From Methylobacterium iners (GTDB taxonomy: Bacteria; Pseudomonadota; Alphaproteobacteria; Rhizobiales; Beijerinckiaceae): a DNA stretch of 64,000 nucleotides. The notes beneath the pieces were generated by a model, which saw only the letters and a program-made list of their open reading frames with translations, was not told the DNA's origin and did no database searches. Of this stretch, positions 1 to 9,396 are shown one piece after another. Made by a program: the position numbers and the translations under genes. Numbering within the stretch: the first letter of the stretch is position 1; every line of letters starts with the position of its first letter. The stretch covers positions 1 through 64,000 of the forward strand of contig NZ_BPQP01000048.1 of the NCBI RefSeq assembly GCF_022179305.1, written 5' to 3'.

Positions 1-10
1 GACCTGGGTT

Positions 11-122
11 GTCATTCCGGGGCTGCGAAGCAGAACCCGGAACCCAGAGCCGCCAACGTCCCAAGCTGAAGAATTGTCGACGGTTCTGGGTTCCAGGCTC
101 GCCTGCGGCGCCCCGGAATGAC
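11..122. repeat. Long imperfect palindrome (intergenic repeat)
   Basis: GTCATTCCGGGGC at 11-23 is the exact reverse complement of 110-122, and the inner arms (about 32-51 and 81-100) also pair imperfectly. The whole stretch could fold into one long hairpin. This is the form of dispersed palindromic repeats common between genes of alphaproteobacteria. It ends just inside an ATG at 118, which argues against that ATG as the start of proC. Confidence 0.7.
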
Positions 123-159
123 AAAGCCGGGTGACACGAGCAGTCTCCAAGATCGTACC

Positions 160-990
160 ATGGCCGATCCCGACAGAGTATCCGCTCTTCCCGCCTCTCT
201 CACCCTCGTCGGTGCCGGCAAGATGGGCGGCGCCATGCTCTCGGGCTGGCTCGCCGGCGGCCTCGACCCGACGCGCACCAGCGTCGTCGATCCGGCGCCT
301 GCGCCCGGGATCATCGATCTCTGTGCGGGGCGCGGCATCGCGCTCAATCCCGCGCGGGTTCCGGCGGCCGACGCGCTGATCCTGGCAATCAAGCCGCAGG
401 GTCTCGACGCGGCAGCCACCGCGCTCGCCTCCCTCGCCGGTCCCGACACGCTGGTCGTCTCGATCCTGGCCGGCAAGACCATCGCGGACCTCAAGGCCCG
501 ATTGCCCGGCGTGCGCGCCGTGGTGCGGGCGATGCCGAACCTTCCCGCGAGCATCGGGCGCGGTGCGACCGGCGCCGTCGCGAGCCCGGAGACGAGCCCG
601 GCTCAGAGGGCCGGCGCGGACGCGCTCCTGCGTGCCGCCGGCCTCGTCGAGTGGCTCGACGACGAGGCGCTGATCGACGCGCTGACGGCCGTCTCTGGCT
701 CCGGTCCGGCCTACGTCTTCCTGCTCGCCGAGGCCCTGGCGGAAGCCGGTGTCGCTGCGGGCCTGCCGGCGGAGATGGCGGCGCGCCTCGCCCGCGCCAC
801 GGTCGCCGGCGCCGGCGCGCTCCTCGATCAGGACCCGCGCGATGCCGGGCAGCTGCGACGGGACGTCACCTCGCCCAGTGGCACGACGGAGGCCGCGCTC
901 ACGGTCCTGATGCGGCCTGACGGCCTTCCTGCGCTCATGCGCGAGGCCGTCGCCGCCGCGCATCGCCGGGCCGGCGAGCTCTCCGGCTGA
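160..990 (+). CDS. proC: Pyrroline-5-carboxylate reductase ProC
   Basis: Catalyses the last step of proline synthesis in the cytosol, reducing 1-pyrroline-5-carboxylate to proline with NAD(P)H. The 276-residue product is the usual family length. The dinucleotide-binding motif GAGKMGG sits near residue 18. The P5CR C-terminal signature appears as DVTSPSGTTEAAL, and the dimerisation region contains AVSGSGPAYVF. I chose ATG 160 because the in-frame ATG at 118 lies inside the palindromic repeat and would add 14 unconserved residues. A TetR-like gene follows 67 bases downstream on the same strand. Confidence 0.95.
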   Translation: MADPDRVSALPASLTLVGAGKMGGAMLSGWLAGGLDPTRTSVVDPAPAPGIIDLCAGRGIALNPARVPAADALILAIKPQGLDAAATALASLAGPDTLVVSILAGKTIADLKARLPGVRAVVRAMPNLPASIGRGATGAVASPETSPAQRAGADALLRAAGLVEWLDDEALIDALTAVSGSGPAYVFLLAEALAEAGVAAGLPAEMAARLARATVAGAGALLDQDPRDAGQLRRDVTSPSGTTEAALTVLMRPDGLPALMREAVAAAHRRAGELSG

Positions 991-1057
991 GCCCGCCTCT
1001 AACCGATCCGCGCCCGGCACCTACATGAGGAGGCCAGAGGAAGAGGATCGGAGCACC

Positions 1058-1792
1058 ATGGACACGTCCCCGCCCGCAGCGACGCCGCCGCCGCCCAAGC
1101 TGCCCCCGCGCGAGGCGGCCGTCGAGGCGCTGATGCGGCTCGCCGCCGAGCAGCCCTGGAACGACATCGAGATCGGCGACATCGCCCGCGAGGCGGGCCT
1201 CAGCCTGGCCGAGTTCCGCGACCTGTTTCCCTCGAAGGGCGCCGTCCTCGGCGGCCTCTCGCGGATCATCGACCGCAAGGTGCTCGAGGCCGACAATTCC
1301 GACCTCGCCGACGAGCCGACCCGCGAGCGCCTGTTCGACGTGCTGATGCGCCGCCTCGACGCGATGACGCCCTACAAGCCGGCCCTGCGCCGCATCGCCT
1401 ATGCCCTACGCGGCGATCCGTTCTCGATGCTGGCGCTCAACGGCGTCGCCCTCAACTCGCAGCGCTTCATGCTCGCCGCCGCCGGCATCAACACGGAGGG
1501 ACCGCTCGGGCGCCTCAAGCTCCAGGGCGTGGTCATCGCCTTCGCCCGCACCCTGGAGACCTGGCTCGACGACGACGATCCGGCGCTGGCGCGCACCATG
1601 GCCCGCCTCGACCGCGAGATCCGCAACGGCGAGCGCTTCATGGAGCGTGCCGAGGATGCCCGCCGCCTGACGGCACCCCTGCGGGCGATCGGCCGCTCGC
1701 TGCTGGAGCGCCGGTCGAACAAGGGGATGCGGGCGCCCCGCAACGAGGACGACGGCAACCCGCTGGGCGGCGATCCCGCCGCGGCGATCTAG
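1058..1792 (+). CDS. TetR/AcrR-like transcriptional regulator
   Basis: A 244-residue protein. A predicted helix-turn-helix lies near residues 20-65 (ALMRLAAEQPWNDIEIGDIAREAGLS, then FRDLFPSKGAVL), the layout of the TetR DNA-binding domain. The remainder is a helical ligand-binding or dimerisation region. It also resembles COQ9-type TetR-like proteins, so the exact subfamily is uncertain. ATG 1058 has GGAG about 6 bases upstream and is preferred to the ATG at 1025. The C-terminus is basic and low in complexity. The stop codon overlaps the stop of the convergent gene by 3 bases (CTAG). Confidence 0.75.
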   Translation: MDTSPPAATPPPPKLPPREAAVEALMRLAAEQPWNDIEIGDIAREAGLSLAEFRDLFPSKGAVLGGLSRIIDRKVLEADNSDLADEPTRERLFDVLMRRLDAMTPYKPALRRIAYALRGDPFSMLALNGVALNSQRFMLAAAGINTEGPLGRLKLQGVVIAFARTLETWLDDDDPALARTMARLDREIRNGERFMERAEDARRLTAPLRAIGRSLLERRSNKGMRAPRNEDDGNPLGGDPAAAI

Positions 1793-2607
1793 GGCTCGAC
1801 CCGCCGCAGCACGAAGGTCGTGCCGATATCCGGCTCGCGCCGCCAGCGACCCTCGCCCGCCGGCACGAGGTCGACGCTGTGGCCGCGCTTCGCCGTGAGG
1901 GTCAGGCGTCCCGATGCGTAGCGCCATGCCACCGGATCGAACACGGTGACGCCCCCGTCGCGGCAGCCGTCGCGTATCCGCACTGGCGCCCGCCCCGGGT
2001 CGCCCTCCATCAATTCGAGGCGGCAAACGTCCTGCTCGCGGTAGCGGTCGAGGGCGTAGGTGCCCGGAGCGGGTCGCTCGCCCGGGGAGAGTGGCTCCGC
2101 CCGCGACGGTCCCGGATCTCGGCCTGCCACTGACGCCTCCGGGACAGCGGGCGATGCCGGCGCCGGGGGCGGCTGCATCGCCGCGATCTGGAGCGGAACC
2201 AAGCTGTAGGTCTCGCCGCCATCCGTCCGGGCGACCAGACTGCGCTCATCCGGACGGCGGGTGAAGAGAAGGATCGGGCGGACGTCCTTGTCGACGAGGC
2301 GGACCACCCCGTCGGCGAACAGCCATCCCGCGATCCCGCTGAGGATGGGCAGCGCCTTGCGGCAGCCGGCCGGGAAGGAGAGGCGCCGCCCGGCATCGAT
2401 GCGCTCGGCGCCCAAGGTCAGGACGCAGCGGCGGGTGCCGCCGTCGCGGGTGAGGTCCCAGGTGCCCGGCACGCCGGCCAGGGAGTCTGGTAGGCTCGGC
2501 ACGAAGGCGGCGTCCGGTGCCGGTGCATCCTGCGCAAGAGCCCTGTGACCCGGGCCTGCGCCGCAAAGCAGGGCCGCAAGGAGGAACGTCGCGACCTGCG
2601 TCCTCAT
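1789..2607 (-). CDS. Secreted AprI/Inh-like protein
   Basis: A 272-residue protein with an N-terminal signal peptide ([18 protein letters not shown], then an Ala-Gln-Asp cleavage region). Two similar small beta-rich modules follow, one near residues 40-125 (GTWDL..RRCVLTL) and one near 170-270 (GTYALDR..VCRLEL...GCRDGG). These resemble the AprI/Inh protease-inhibitor fold, with a Cys in each. A Pro/Ala-rich linker separates the modules. It is translationally coupled to the upstream dehydrogenase by an ATGA overlap at 2604-2607. The target is unknown. The family call is from recognition of the repeated pattern. Confidence 0.65.
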   Translation of the reverse strand: MRTQVATFLLAALLCGAGPGHRALAQDAPAPDAAFVPSLPDSLAGVPGTWDLTRDGGTRRCVLTLGAERIDAGRRLSFPAGCRKALPILSGIAGWLFADGVVRLVDKDVRPILLFTRRPDERSLVARTDGGETYSLVPLQIAAMQPPPAPASPAVPEASVAGRDPGPSRAEPLSPGERPAPGTYALDRYREQDVCRLELMEGDPGRAPVRIRDGCRDGGVTVFDPVAWRYASGRLTLTAKRGHSVDLVPAGEGRWRREPDIGTTFVLRRVEP

Positions 2608-3575
2608 GGCCCGCCGCTCCAGGGCGTCTCCGGCACCGGCGTCAAAGGGCCTTTGCCGGCAAACCACGAGATGAGGTTGTCGACGACGAGCCCTCCCATG
2701 GCTGCCCGGGTATGGACCGAGGCCGAGCCGACATGCGGCAGGAGTACGACGCGGTCGAGCGCGAGCAGCGCCTCCGGCACGTGCGGCTCGTTGGCGAAGA
2801 CGTCGAGCCCGGCGCCGAGGATCGTGCGGTTCCGGAGCGCCGCGATCAATGCCGGCTCGTCGATGAGGCTGCCGCGGGCGATGTTGACGAGGATCCCCTC
2901 CGGCCCGAGCGCCGCCAGCACCGCGGCGTCGACGATCCCCGCGGTCCCGGGACCGCCCGGCGCGGCGATCATCAGCGTGTCCACGGCCCGGGCCAGTTCG
3001 ATCAAGCTCGGGTGATAGGCGTAGGCCACGTCTGGGACCCGGGTCCGGTTGTGATAGGCGATGCCGACGCCGAACCCTTCGAGCCGGCGCGCGATGGCCC
3101 GGCCGATCCGCCCGAGGCCGAGGATGCCGATGGTCCTGCCCCTCAGGGTCGCCGTGAGAGGGTAGGAGCCCTTCGGCCACAGACCGGCCCGCAGGTGCCG
3201 CTCGGCCGCCGGCAAGTCCCGCACCGTCGCGAGGAGGAGGCCGAGCGCGATGTCCGCGACCTCGTCGGTGAGCACATCCGGGGTGTGGGTAACCACGATG
3301 CCGCGCGCCCGCGCGCCCTGCGCGTCGATGGTGTCGTAGCCGACGCCGAGGCTCGCCACGATCTCGAGCTTCGGCAAGGCGTCCATCAGGGGACCGTCGA
3401 TAGGCGATTGCGCCGCCGCGGCGATGCCCCGGATGCGCGGCCCGAGGCCGGCTTGCAGCGTCGCGAGGTCCGGCGCCGATCCGACCTGGTGCAGCGTGAA
3501 TTGGGCACCGAGCGCGTCCATCACCGCGGGCGGCATCGGCTTCAGCATAAGGATGTCGGCGGGATCGCGGCTCAA
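2604..3575 (-). CDS. D-isomer-specific 2-hydroxyacid dehydrogenase
   Basis: NAD(P)-dependent cytosolic enzyme reducing 2-oxoacids such as glyoxylate or hydroxypyruvate. The 323-residue length is normal. The sequence shows the Rossmann motif [13 protein letters not shown] near residue 150, the catalytic Arg in [10 protein letters not shown], the Glu in FANEPHVP and the His in LLPHVGSAS. It resembles the GhrB/GyaR glyoxylate/hydroxypyruvate reductase group. A role in C1/glyoxylate metabolism would fit a methylotroph but is inferred. It is divergent from leuC across 185 bases and overlaps the downstream secreted-protein gene by 4 bases, so the two form an operon. Confidence 0.9.
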   Translation of the reverse strand: MSRDPADILMLKPMPPAVMDALGAQFTLHQVGSAPDLATLQAGLGPRIRGIAAAAQSPIDGPLMDALPKLEIVASLGVGYDTIDAQGARARGIVVTHTPDVLTDEVADIALGLLLATVRDLPAAERHLRAGLWPKGSYPLTATLRGRTIGILGLGRIGRAIARRLEGFGVGIAYHNRTRVPDVAYAYHPSLIELARAVDTLMIAAPGGPGTAGIVDAAVLAALGPEGILVNIARGSLIDEPALIAALRNRTILGAGLDVFANEPHVPEALLALDRVVLLPHVGSASVHTRAAMGGLVVDNLISWFAGKGPLTPVPETPWSGGP

Positions 3576-3760
3576 GGCGGCTCCTGGCAGAGGGGTGTCT
3601 TGTGGTTCCTAAAACGCGGCTCAGGCGCGGTCCAGCGCGGTCATGCCCCCTGTTCCCGGCAGCCATCCGCGCCTTGCATCGGCGCCGGCCCTTCCGAAAC
3701 GCATCGCCCGACATTACTAAGGGAATTCAACGAGACAGCGACCCCGAGCCCCAAGCGATC

Positions 3761-5173
3761 ATGACCGCGCCGCGCACCCTTTACGACAAGATCTGGGACG
3801 ACCACGTGGTCGACGTCGAGCCCGACGGCACCGCGCTGCTCTACATCGACCGGCACCTCGTCCACGAGGTCACCAGCCCCCAGGCGTTCGAGGGCCTGCG
3901 CGCGGCCGGCCGGCGCGTGCGCCACCCCGAGAAGACGCTGGCCGTCGTCGACCACAACGTCCAGACCTCGGACCGCCGCTTCGGGATCGAGGACCCGGAG
4001 AGCCGCATTCAGCTCGAGGCGCTGGCCGAGAACGTGCGTGACTTCGGCATCGAGTTCTACGACGCCCTCGACCGCCGCCAGGGCATCGTCCACATCATCG
4101 GCCCCGAGCAGGGATTCACGCTGCCTGGCCAGACCATCGTCTGCGGCGACAGCCACACCTCGACCCACGGCGCCTTCGGCGCGCTCGCTCACGGCATCGG
4201 CACATCGGAGGTCGAGCACGTGCTCGCCACCCAGACGCTCTTGCAGAAGAAGGCGCGCAACATGCGCGTGACCGTCGACGGCACCCTGCCGCTCGGCGTG
4301 ACGGCCAAGGACATCATCCTCGCGATCATCGGCGAGATCGGCACGGCCGGCGGCACCGGCCACGTCATCGAATATGCCGGCGAGGCGATCCGCGCCCTCT
4401 CGATGGAGGGGCGGATGACGATCTGCAACATGTCCATCGAGGGCGGCGCCCGCGCCGGGCTGGTGGCGCCCGACGCCACCACCTTCGCCTACGTGAGGGA
4501 CCGGCCGAAGGCGCCGAAGGGCGAGGCCTTCGAGCGGGCCCGTGCCTATTGGGAGAGCCTGGCCACCGACGATGGCGCCACTTTCGACCGCGAGGTCCGC
4601 CTCGACGCCGCCAGCCTGCCGCCGATCGTGAGCTGGGGCACGAGCCCGGAGGACGTCGTTTCGGTCTCGGGCCGGGTGCCCGATCCGGCCACGATCCCCG
4701 ACGAGAACAAGCGGCAATCCAAGGAGAAGGCGCTCGCCTATATGGGCCTGACGCCCGGCACCAGGGTGACCGACATCACTCTGGACCGGGTCTTCATCGG
4801 CTCCTGCACCAATGGCCGCATCGAGGATCTGCGGGCGGTGGCGAAGATGGTCGAGGGGCGCCGGGTGCATCCCAACGTCTCGGCCATGGTGGTGCCGGGC
4901 TCCGGCCTCGTGAAAGCTCAGGCGGAAGCGGAGGGGATCGACCGCGTCCTGCGGGATGCCGGCTTCGACTGGCGCGAGCCGGGCTGCTCCATGTGCCTGG
5001 GCATGAACGCCGACCGCCTCTCGCCGCTCGAGCGCTGCGCCTCGACCTCGAACCGCAATTTCGAGGGGCGCCAGGGTCCGCGCGGCCGCACCCACCTCGT
5101 CTCGCCCGCGATGGCGGCGGCGGCGGCCGTGGCGGGCCGCTTCGTCGACATCCGCGAATGGCGCGACGCCTGA
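3761..5173 (+). CDS. leuC: 3-isopropylmalate dehydratase large subunit
   Basis: Large subunit of isopropylmalate isomerase (with LeuD), which converts 2- to 3-isopropylmalate in leucine synthesis. The 470 residues match the family length. The 4Fe-4S ligands are visible in FIGSCTNGR and [15 protein letters not shown] and [12 protein letters not shown] are aconitase-family signatures. ATG 3761 gives the standard N-terminus [17 protein letters not shown]; the open frame reads further upstream without conservation. leuD is not adjacent. A tRNA-Leu gene lies 91 bases downstream. Confidence 0.97.
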   Translation: MTAPRTLYDKIWDDHVVDVEPDGTALLYIDRHLVHEVTSPQAFEGLRAAGRRVRHPEKTLAVVDHNVQTSDRRFGIEDPESRIQLEALAENVRDFGIEFYDALDRRQGIVHIIGPEQGFTLPGQTIVCGDSHTSTHGAFGALAHGIGTSEVEHVLATQTLLQKKARNMRVTVDGTLPLGVTAKDIILAIIGEIGTAGGTGHVIEYAGEAIRALSMEGRMTICNMSIEGGARAGLVAPDATTFAYVRDRPKAPKGEAFERARAYWESLATDDGATFDREVRLDAASLPPIVSWGTSPEDVVSVSGRVPDPATIPDENKRQSKEKALAYMGLTPGTRVTDITLDRVFIGSCTNGRIEDLRAVAKMVEGRRVHPNVSAMVVPGSGLVKAQAEAEGIDRVLRDAGFDWREPGCSMCLGMNADRLSPLERCASTSNRNFEGRQGPRGRTHLVSPAMAAAAAVAGRFVDIREWRDA

Positions 5174-5264
5174 GGCATGGGCGGACGATCGGGGCGGATT
5201 CCGGATTGACGATCCCGGCCGCCCCGCCTAAACGACCCCATCGTCGGTCGCGCACGCCCGACGG

Positions 5265-5349
5265 GCCCAGGTGGCGGAATTGGTAGACGCGCTGGTTTCA
5301 GGTACCAGTCTTGCAAGAGGTGAAGGTTCGAGTCCTTTCCTGGGCACCA
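5265..5349 (+). tRNA. tRNA-Leu (anticodon CAG)
   Basis: The acceptor arm GCCCAGG (5265-5271) pairs with CCTGGGC (5339-5345), followed by A73 and an encoded CCA. The anticodon stem CTGGT/ACCAG encloses the loop TTCAGGT, giving anticodon CAG at 5299-5301. The long variable arm and the GGTTCGAGTCC T-arm are typical of tRNA-Leu. The integrase gene begins under 100 bases downstream, so the 3' end of this tRNA is the likely attachment site. Confidence 0.95.
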
Positions 5350-5446
5350 TCAGCGGCCTAAAGCGCTGATCCGCATAGAAGTTGTGTAGAGTCAGTAGGT
5401 TGGGACTGCCCGTTGGTACAGACGGGTGGTACAAGTGCCTCTTACG

Positions 5447-7027
5447 ATGACTCGTCCCTTCAAGCACCCCGTAACCGGTATCTACTGGCTTCGTCGGGCG
5501 GTGCCGGCAGATCTGCGTCCCCTTCTCGGCAAGAGAGAAGAGAAGCGAACCCTCGGAACGCGGGACCCGGTTGAGGCACGGAAACGCCACGCCGCGGAGC
5601 TCGCGCTGCTCGAGGAACGCTGGGCGGCAGCTCGCAACACGATGGGCGACGCGGCAAAAGCGTCCGCCGGTTCAAGCCAGCAGCTTGCAAGTTTGACGGA
5701 GGGGCAGGCGCACGAGCGTGCGGCCTGGATGTATACGTTCTGGCTGAACGATTACCGTGACCGTCCGGGTGAGCAGACCTTCTGGCCGACGGCCCTGTAC
5801 GACAAGCTTTGGATTGAAGTGCCAGCTTGGCAACCATTCTTGGATGCCACCGAGGAGCACGGCCCTCCAGATCCACCCCCCGCGGCTAGGCAGGAGGACA
5901 AGCGCCTGAAGGCTCTGCGAGAATGGTGCTTTGACCATGCTGACGACGTCCTCGCCGTAAACGGATTGGTCGTTGCAGAGCCGAGCCGCCTCCGACTGGC
6001 GAAGGCTATTGCAGCCGCGGTCCAGCGGGCCAGTTTGCGCCTTGAACGTCTAGCGCTGGGTGAAATCGAGGATATCTTGGTGCCAAGGAATGATCGGCGT
6101 GTCCACTCTGCTTCCGCTTCGAGAGCGTCAGTCAGCTTCGACGAGCTGGTGCGCGGCTGGATCGCCGAACGGAAGCCAGGGCCGAAGACGATCTATGAGT
6201 GGTCGCGCGAGGTGAGGAAGTTCACGACGTTCCTCGGCCATTCGGATGCTGATTGCGTCACCCCAAAGGATGTGGTGCGTTGGAAGGAGGCGCTCATCGA
6301 GCAAGGTCTCTCTGCGAAGACGATCAGCGATGCCAAGCTCGCGGCGATTCGAACTGTGCTGCAGTGGGGCGCTGATAGTCGTCGACTGTCCATCAACCCG
6401 GCCGAGCGCGTCAGGATGGACGTGAAGAAGTCTGGCAAAGGCCGGCTCGGGTTCTCGGACGCTGAGGCTGCTATCATCCTGAGTGCTGCCCTTGCCGAAA
6501 CAAATCCGGTGCTGCGCTGGGTTCCTTGGCTTTGTGCCTACTCGGGAGCACGACTATCAGAGGTATGCCAGCTGCGAGCCGAAGATGTGCGTGAGATCGA
6601 CGGGTTCTGGTGCATGGTCATCGACAGCGATGCGGGATCAGTGAAGACTGCAGCTTCAGAACGAACGGTCCCTTTGCACAAAGCCGTGCTGGACACCGGC
6701 TTTGTTGAATTCGTGCGGAAGGTTGGCCGCGGTCCTCTCTTCGCGGATTTATCACCAGACCGGTTTGGCAAGCGCGGCGGCAACGGTACCAAGATGCTGG
6801 GTCGCTGGGTACGAGGTTTGGGCCTCACAGACACTCGGCTGGCACCGAACCATAGTTGGCGACACCGCTTGAAGACGCTTGGACGCCGTCATGGCTTGGC
6901 GCTAGATATCGTGAACGCAATCACCGGTCACGGCAGTCGGACCGTCGCGGATCGCTATGGGGAAGTCGAGGTTGCCGCGATGCAACGCGAGCTGACGAAG
7001 ATCCCAGAATTGCCCCTCAAGCGTTAA
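5447..7027 (+). CDS. Tyrosine-type site-specific recombinase (integrase)
   Basis: Cuts and rejoins DNA at an attachment site to integrate or excise a mobile element. The 526-residue protein has an N-terminal DUF6538-like segment (RPFKHPVTGIYWLRRAVP) and a core-binding domain near 230-320. The catalytic domain shows Arg in YSGARLSEVCQL, the HxxR box as HSWRHRL, a second His in ITGHGSR and the nucleophile Tyr in VADRYGE, so it looks intact. A GTG at 5426 is in frame, but ATG 5447 gives a family-like N-terminus. Its place directly after tRNA-Leu and in the same direction marks it as the integrase of an element inserted there. Confidence 0.92.
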   Translation: MTRPFKHPVTGIYWLRRAVPADLRPLLGKREEKRTLGTRDPVEARKRHAAELALLEERWAAARNTMGDAAKASAGSSQQLASLTEGQAHERAAWMYTFWLNDYRDRPGEQTFWPTALYDKLWIEVPAWQPFLDATEEHGPPDPPPAARQEDKRLKALREWCFDHADDVLAVNGLVVAEPSRLRLAKAIAAAVQRASLRLERLALGEIEDILVPRNDRRVHSASASRASVSFDELVRGWIAERKPGPKTIYEWSREVRKFTTFLGHSDADCVTPKDVVRWKEALIEQGLSAKTISDAKLAAIRTVLQWGADSRRLSINPAERVRMDVKKSGKGRLGFSDAEAAIILSAALAETNPVLRWVPWLCAYSGARLSEVCQLRAEDVREIDGFWCMVIDSDAGSVKTAASERTVPLHKAVLDTGFVEFVRKVGRGPLFADLSPDRFGKRGGNGTKMLGRWVRGLGLTDTRLAPNHSWRHRLKTLGRRHGLALDIVNAITGHGSRTVADRYGEVEVAAMQRELTKIPELPLKR

Positions 7028-7121
7028 CGCCCGAGGGCCGCGCGCTGGTGGAAGCAGTTAATCGACAACTCGCCATTCTCGCGGCTGACGCGGTCTAGCT
7101 GTGGGCGGCCAAGTCGCCTTA

Positions 7122-7967
7122 GGGTCAGGACTCACTACCGGGGCAGCCAGAAGATGACCGTCGCCGCGAGTGCGATGGCGGACATGAAGGTGTGGGCGCA
7201 CCGGTCGTAGCGGGTTGCCACCCTGCGCCAGTCCTTCAGCCGGCCGAACATGATCTCGATCTTGTGGCGGGAACGGTAGAGCTGTTTGCCGTGCCGGATC
7301 GGGCGGGAGCGGCCCGAGCGACCGGGGATGCACGGACGTGTGCCCCTGTCGCGCAGCGCCTGCCGGAACCAGTCAGCGTCGTAGCCTCGATCAGCAATGA
7401 GCACGGGTGCCTCCGGCATGGCGGGCAGCATGGTCGCCGCGCCCTTGTAGTCGCTGACCTGGCCTTCGGTCAGGAGCAGAACCCGCGGGCGGCCTTGCTC
7501 GTCGCAAACTGCATGGAGCTTCGAGTTCAGGCCGCCTTTCGTGCGCCCAATACGGCGCGGAACAGCCCCTTTTTGCGGAGCGACGCCGCGGTCCGGTGCG
7601 CCTTTAGGTGCGTGGCATCGACCATGAGCTGGTCCGGCCTGCCGCCCTCCGCCGCAAGCCCGGCGAAGATGCGGTTGAACACGCCGGCTCGGCTCCACCG
7701 GACGAACCGGTTGTAGAGCGTCTTGTGGGGGCCATAGGCGGGCGGAGCGTCGTGCCACATCAGCCCGTTCCGGATCACGTAGATGATGCCCGACAGCACT
7801 CGCCTGTCGTCCACCCGCGCTAAACCCCGCTGCAACGGGAAGAACGGCTCGATCCGGCGCATCTGCGCCTCTGAAAGCAGGAACGGCTCAGCCATGAGGG
7901 CACCTCCGGCACCCCGAATCCGCTACGCCGCGAGCCGTTCCACACGAGCGTTATTGGGTCCTGAGCC
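7122..7967. mobile_element. IS5-family (IS427-like) insertion sequence, complete
   Basis: An 846-bp element. Imperfect terminal inverted repeats are GGGTCAGGACTCA (7122-7134) and, read from the right end, GGCTCAGGACCCA (7967-7955), with 11 of 13 identical. It is flanked by TA on both sides (7120-7121 and 7968-7969), the target duplication expected for this group. It carries one transposase in two overlapping frames on the minus strand. Confidence 0.85.
7135..7895 (-). CDS. IS5-family transposase, two frames joined by -1 frameshift
   Basis: The N-terminal frame runs 7895-7527 and the C-terminal frame ends at 7135. They overlap at a slippery run (AAAAAGGGG on the coding strand, 7574-7566), where a -1 shift would join them. 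This is the known arrangement of IS427-group elements. DDE residues are visible as Asp in MVDATHLK, Asp in LIADRGYDADWF and Glu in KIEIMFGRLKDWRR. With intact terminal repeats the element may still be mobile. A random frameshift mutation is the alternative, but the slippery sequence makes programmed shifting likelier. Confidence 0.85.
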
Positions 7968-8051
7968 TAGTCGTCTACAACATCTTTCACGCGTCGTTTT
8001 GCAACAAGCTCGCCGTCAAGTTGAAGCTTTCTCACGAGAGCGCCAAGGCAA

Positions 8052-8189
8052 CTACTCAAAAGCACGGGCATAACCCTTTTCCTTGTAGCGGCTGATCGAT
8101 ACTTCCATTTCGTTTCCGTCGTCATACTTGACAACAACGCGATCTTTTTCAGGTGTGTCACCCTTCAGCCGATAAATGCCGTGGGTCAT
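8052..8189 (-). CDS. Small unknown protein (45 aa)
   Basis: ATG at 8189 has AGGAG about 7 bases upstream, and the frame stays open for 45 codons to TAG at 8054. The product begins MTHGIYRLKGDTPEK and is rich in charged residues (VVVKYDDGNEMEVSISRYKEKGY). It looks like a small folded beta-strand protein, not random translation. No membrane segment or signal is seen. It lies just beyond the IS5 element on the same strand. I do not recognise a family. Confidence 0.55.
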   Translation of the reverse strand: MTHGIYRLKGDTPEKDRVVVKYDDGNEMEVSISRYKEKGYARAFE

Positions 8190-8378
8190 CTGGAACTCCT
8201 GGTGACTACGCATGTCAACGATGTTGGAGGCGTGAACCGGACGGTCTAAGCCGAAGCTGAGTTCAGATGGCCCTTGATCTTATTAGTTCATCTACGGCGC
8301 CGTTGCGATTGCGCCTAACATCAACACGCGCAGTTGTATGCTGCGGCCTGACAGCGAAGATAGTGACTCTCTTCGTGT

Positions 8379-8678
8379 TCAGTTCGCCGCAATTGCTGGT
8401 TTCCAACTGCCTGAAGACAATTCGTCGGTCATGATCCGGAACTTGTCCAGAGCCACGACCACCACGCGCTGCCAGAAAGCATGCTGGGCCGGCTGTCGGA
8501 TCAGCTCGAAATGCACTTCGTCAGACACGTACTCCACTACGGCAAAGCGTGCGACATCATTCAGCTGTGTGCAAAGAAAACTGTGAAGGACGGCGTCGAT
8601 CTCGTCCTCCGTCGCGTCGGAGCGGTTGGCAAGCTCCCGTAGGGCCTGCAGGCACGGCTCAGCATCCTGCATGGTCAA
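8379..8678 (-). CDS. Hypothetical protein (99 aa)
   Basis: The open frame encodes an acidic, mostly helical protein (CLQALRELANRSDATEDEIDAVL) with a beta-like middle (FAVVEYVSDEVHFELI). Amino-acid composition is balanced, as in real proteins. No strong ribosome-binding site is seen before ATG 8678, and a second ATG two codons in is equally possible. No family is recognised. It might be a small cytosolic protein of the integrated element. Confidence 0.45.
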   Translation of the reverse strand: MTMQDAEPCLQALRELANRSDATEDEIDAVLHSFLCTQLNDVARFAVVEYVSDEVHFELIRQPAQHAFWQRVVVVALDKFRIMTDELSSGSWKPAIAAN

Positions 8679-9117
8679 GCGTCCAGCGCCTCGGGCTTAT
8701 GCTCCGGCCGCGCCTTCACCGCTGAACGCGACCGACCCGCTTAGCTTTCGGCGATACCCCTATCACGTACTAGCTTGGCCGCAAATGAATCGCGGCGCCT
8801 CCAAAGCACCCTTCCTCGCGAGGCAATGCAGCGGGTTGCCGTCATCATGTGCCTGAGGCTGCCGCGTAGGGCTGATGAGACGAAACGCCCTTACTGATTT
8901 GCTAACTGTGTCTCGACCCAAGCTGTGCTGCTGTACCTTCAGAGCGGCATGGCCCTGCTGGCGATCGGTGACACCGCTGGTGCGGCCGCTCGGCCCCTGG
9001 TGCGGCGCAAGACGGTAAATTCCTGCGAGGTTCGGCTATCGGACAACGCTCAGCGCACCACAAGACCCAGCAGCTCGCAAGCAGCTTCGTTCATGGCGAC
9101 CCGCGTTGAGGCTCATC
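8679..9117. other. Region without a clear gene
   Basis: No convincing coding sequence here. An open frame from 8925 runs into and past the next gene in another frame, and its composition becomes Arg/Ser-rich as shadow frames do. Nothing RNA-like or repeated was seen. Confidence 0.4.
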
Positions 9118-9378
9118 ATGTCCGACGATTTCGACAGGCTTCGCGACGAGTTCAGGAGGTTCAGGATGGTGCTTGCACGCATGGTCGAGGCCAGCGATGC
9201 CGTGCTGCAGGGCACGTCGGTTGCCAAGGCGCTGATCAACGACGGTGTCCCCGCAGGCAAGGGCAGCCTCTTCCAGCTACAACTCAACCACGAGATCCGC
9301 GTCTTCGAGAAGCGCCAGGAGCTGACCAGACTGATGCAGCGCTACGATCGGCTTCAGGGGAGTTTCTCCACGATCTGA
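9118..9378 (+). CDS. Hypothetical helical protein (86 aa)
   Basis: Begins MSDDFDRLRDEFRRFRM, with TGAGG 9-10 bases upstream of ATG 9118; an ATG at 9106 is an alternative. The protein is almost entirely helical with heptad-like spacing (LRDEFRRFRMVLARMVEASDAVL and FEKRQELTRLMQRYDRL), suggesting a short coiled coil or oligomeriser. It converges on the EcfG-like sigma gene 18 bases away. No family is recognised. Confidence 0.6.
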   Translation: MSDDFDRLRDEFRRFRMVLARMVEASDAVLQGTSVAKALINDGVPAGKGSLFQLQLNHEIRVFEKRQELTRLMQRYDRLQGSFSTI

Positions 9379-9396
9379 CGGGAAGCTCATCTTCTC

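Noticed and set aside
3641-5095. 484-codon minus frame opposite leuC
   Set aside because: Antisense shadow of a well-conserved gene; composition is His/Val/Gly-rich as in shadow frames.
7028-7098. Tail-like sequence EGRALVEAVNRQLAILAADAV after the integrase
   Set aside because: Reads like a protein end, but no start or upstream part exists; too short to call.
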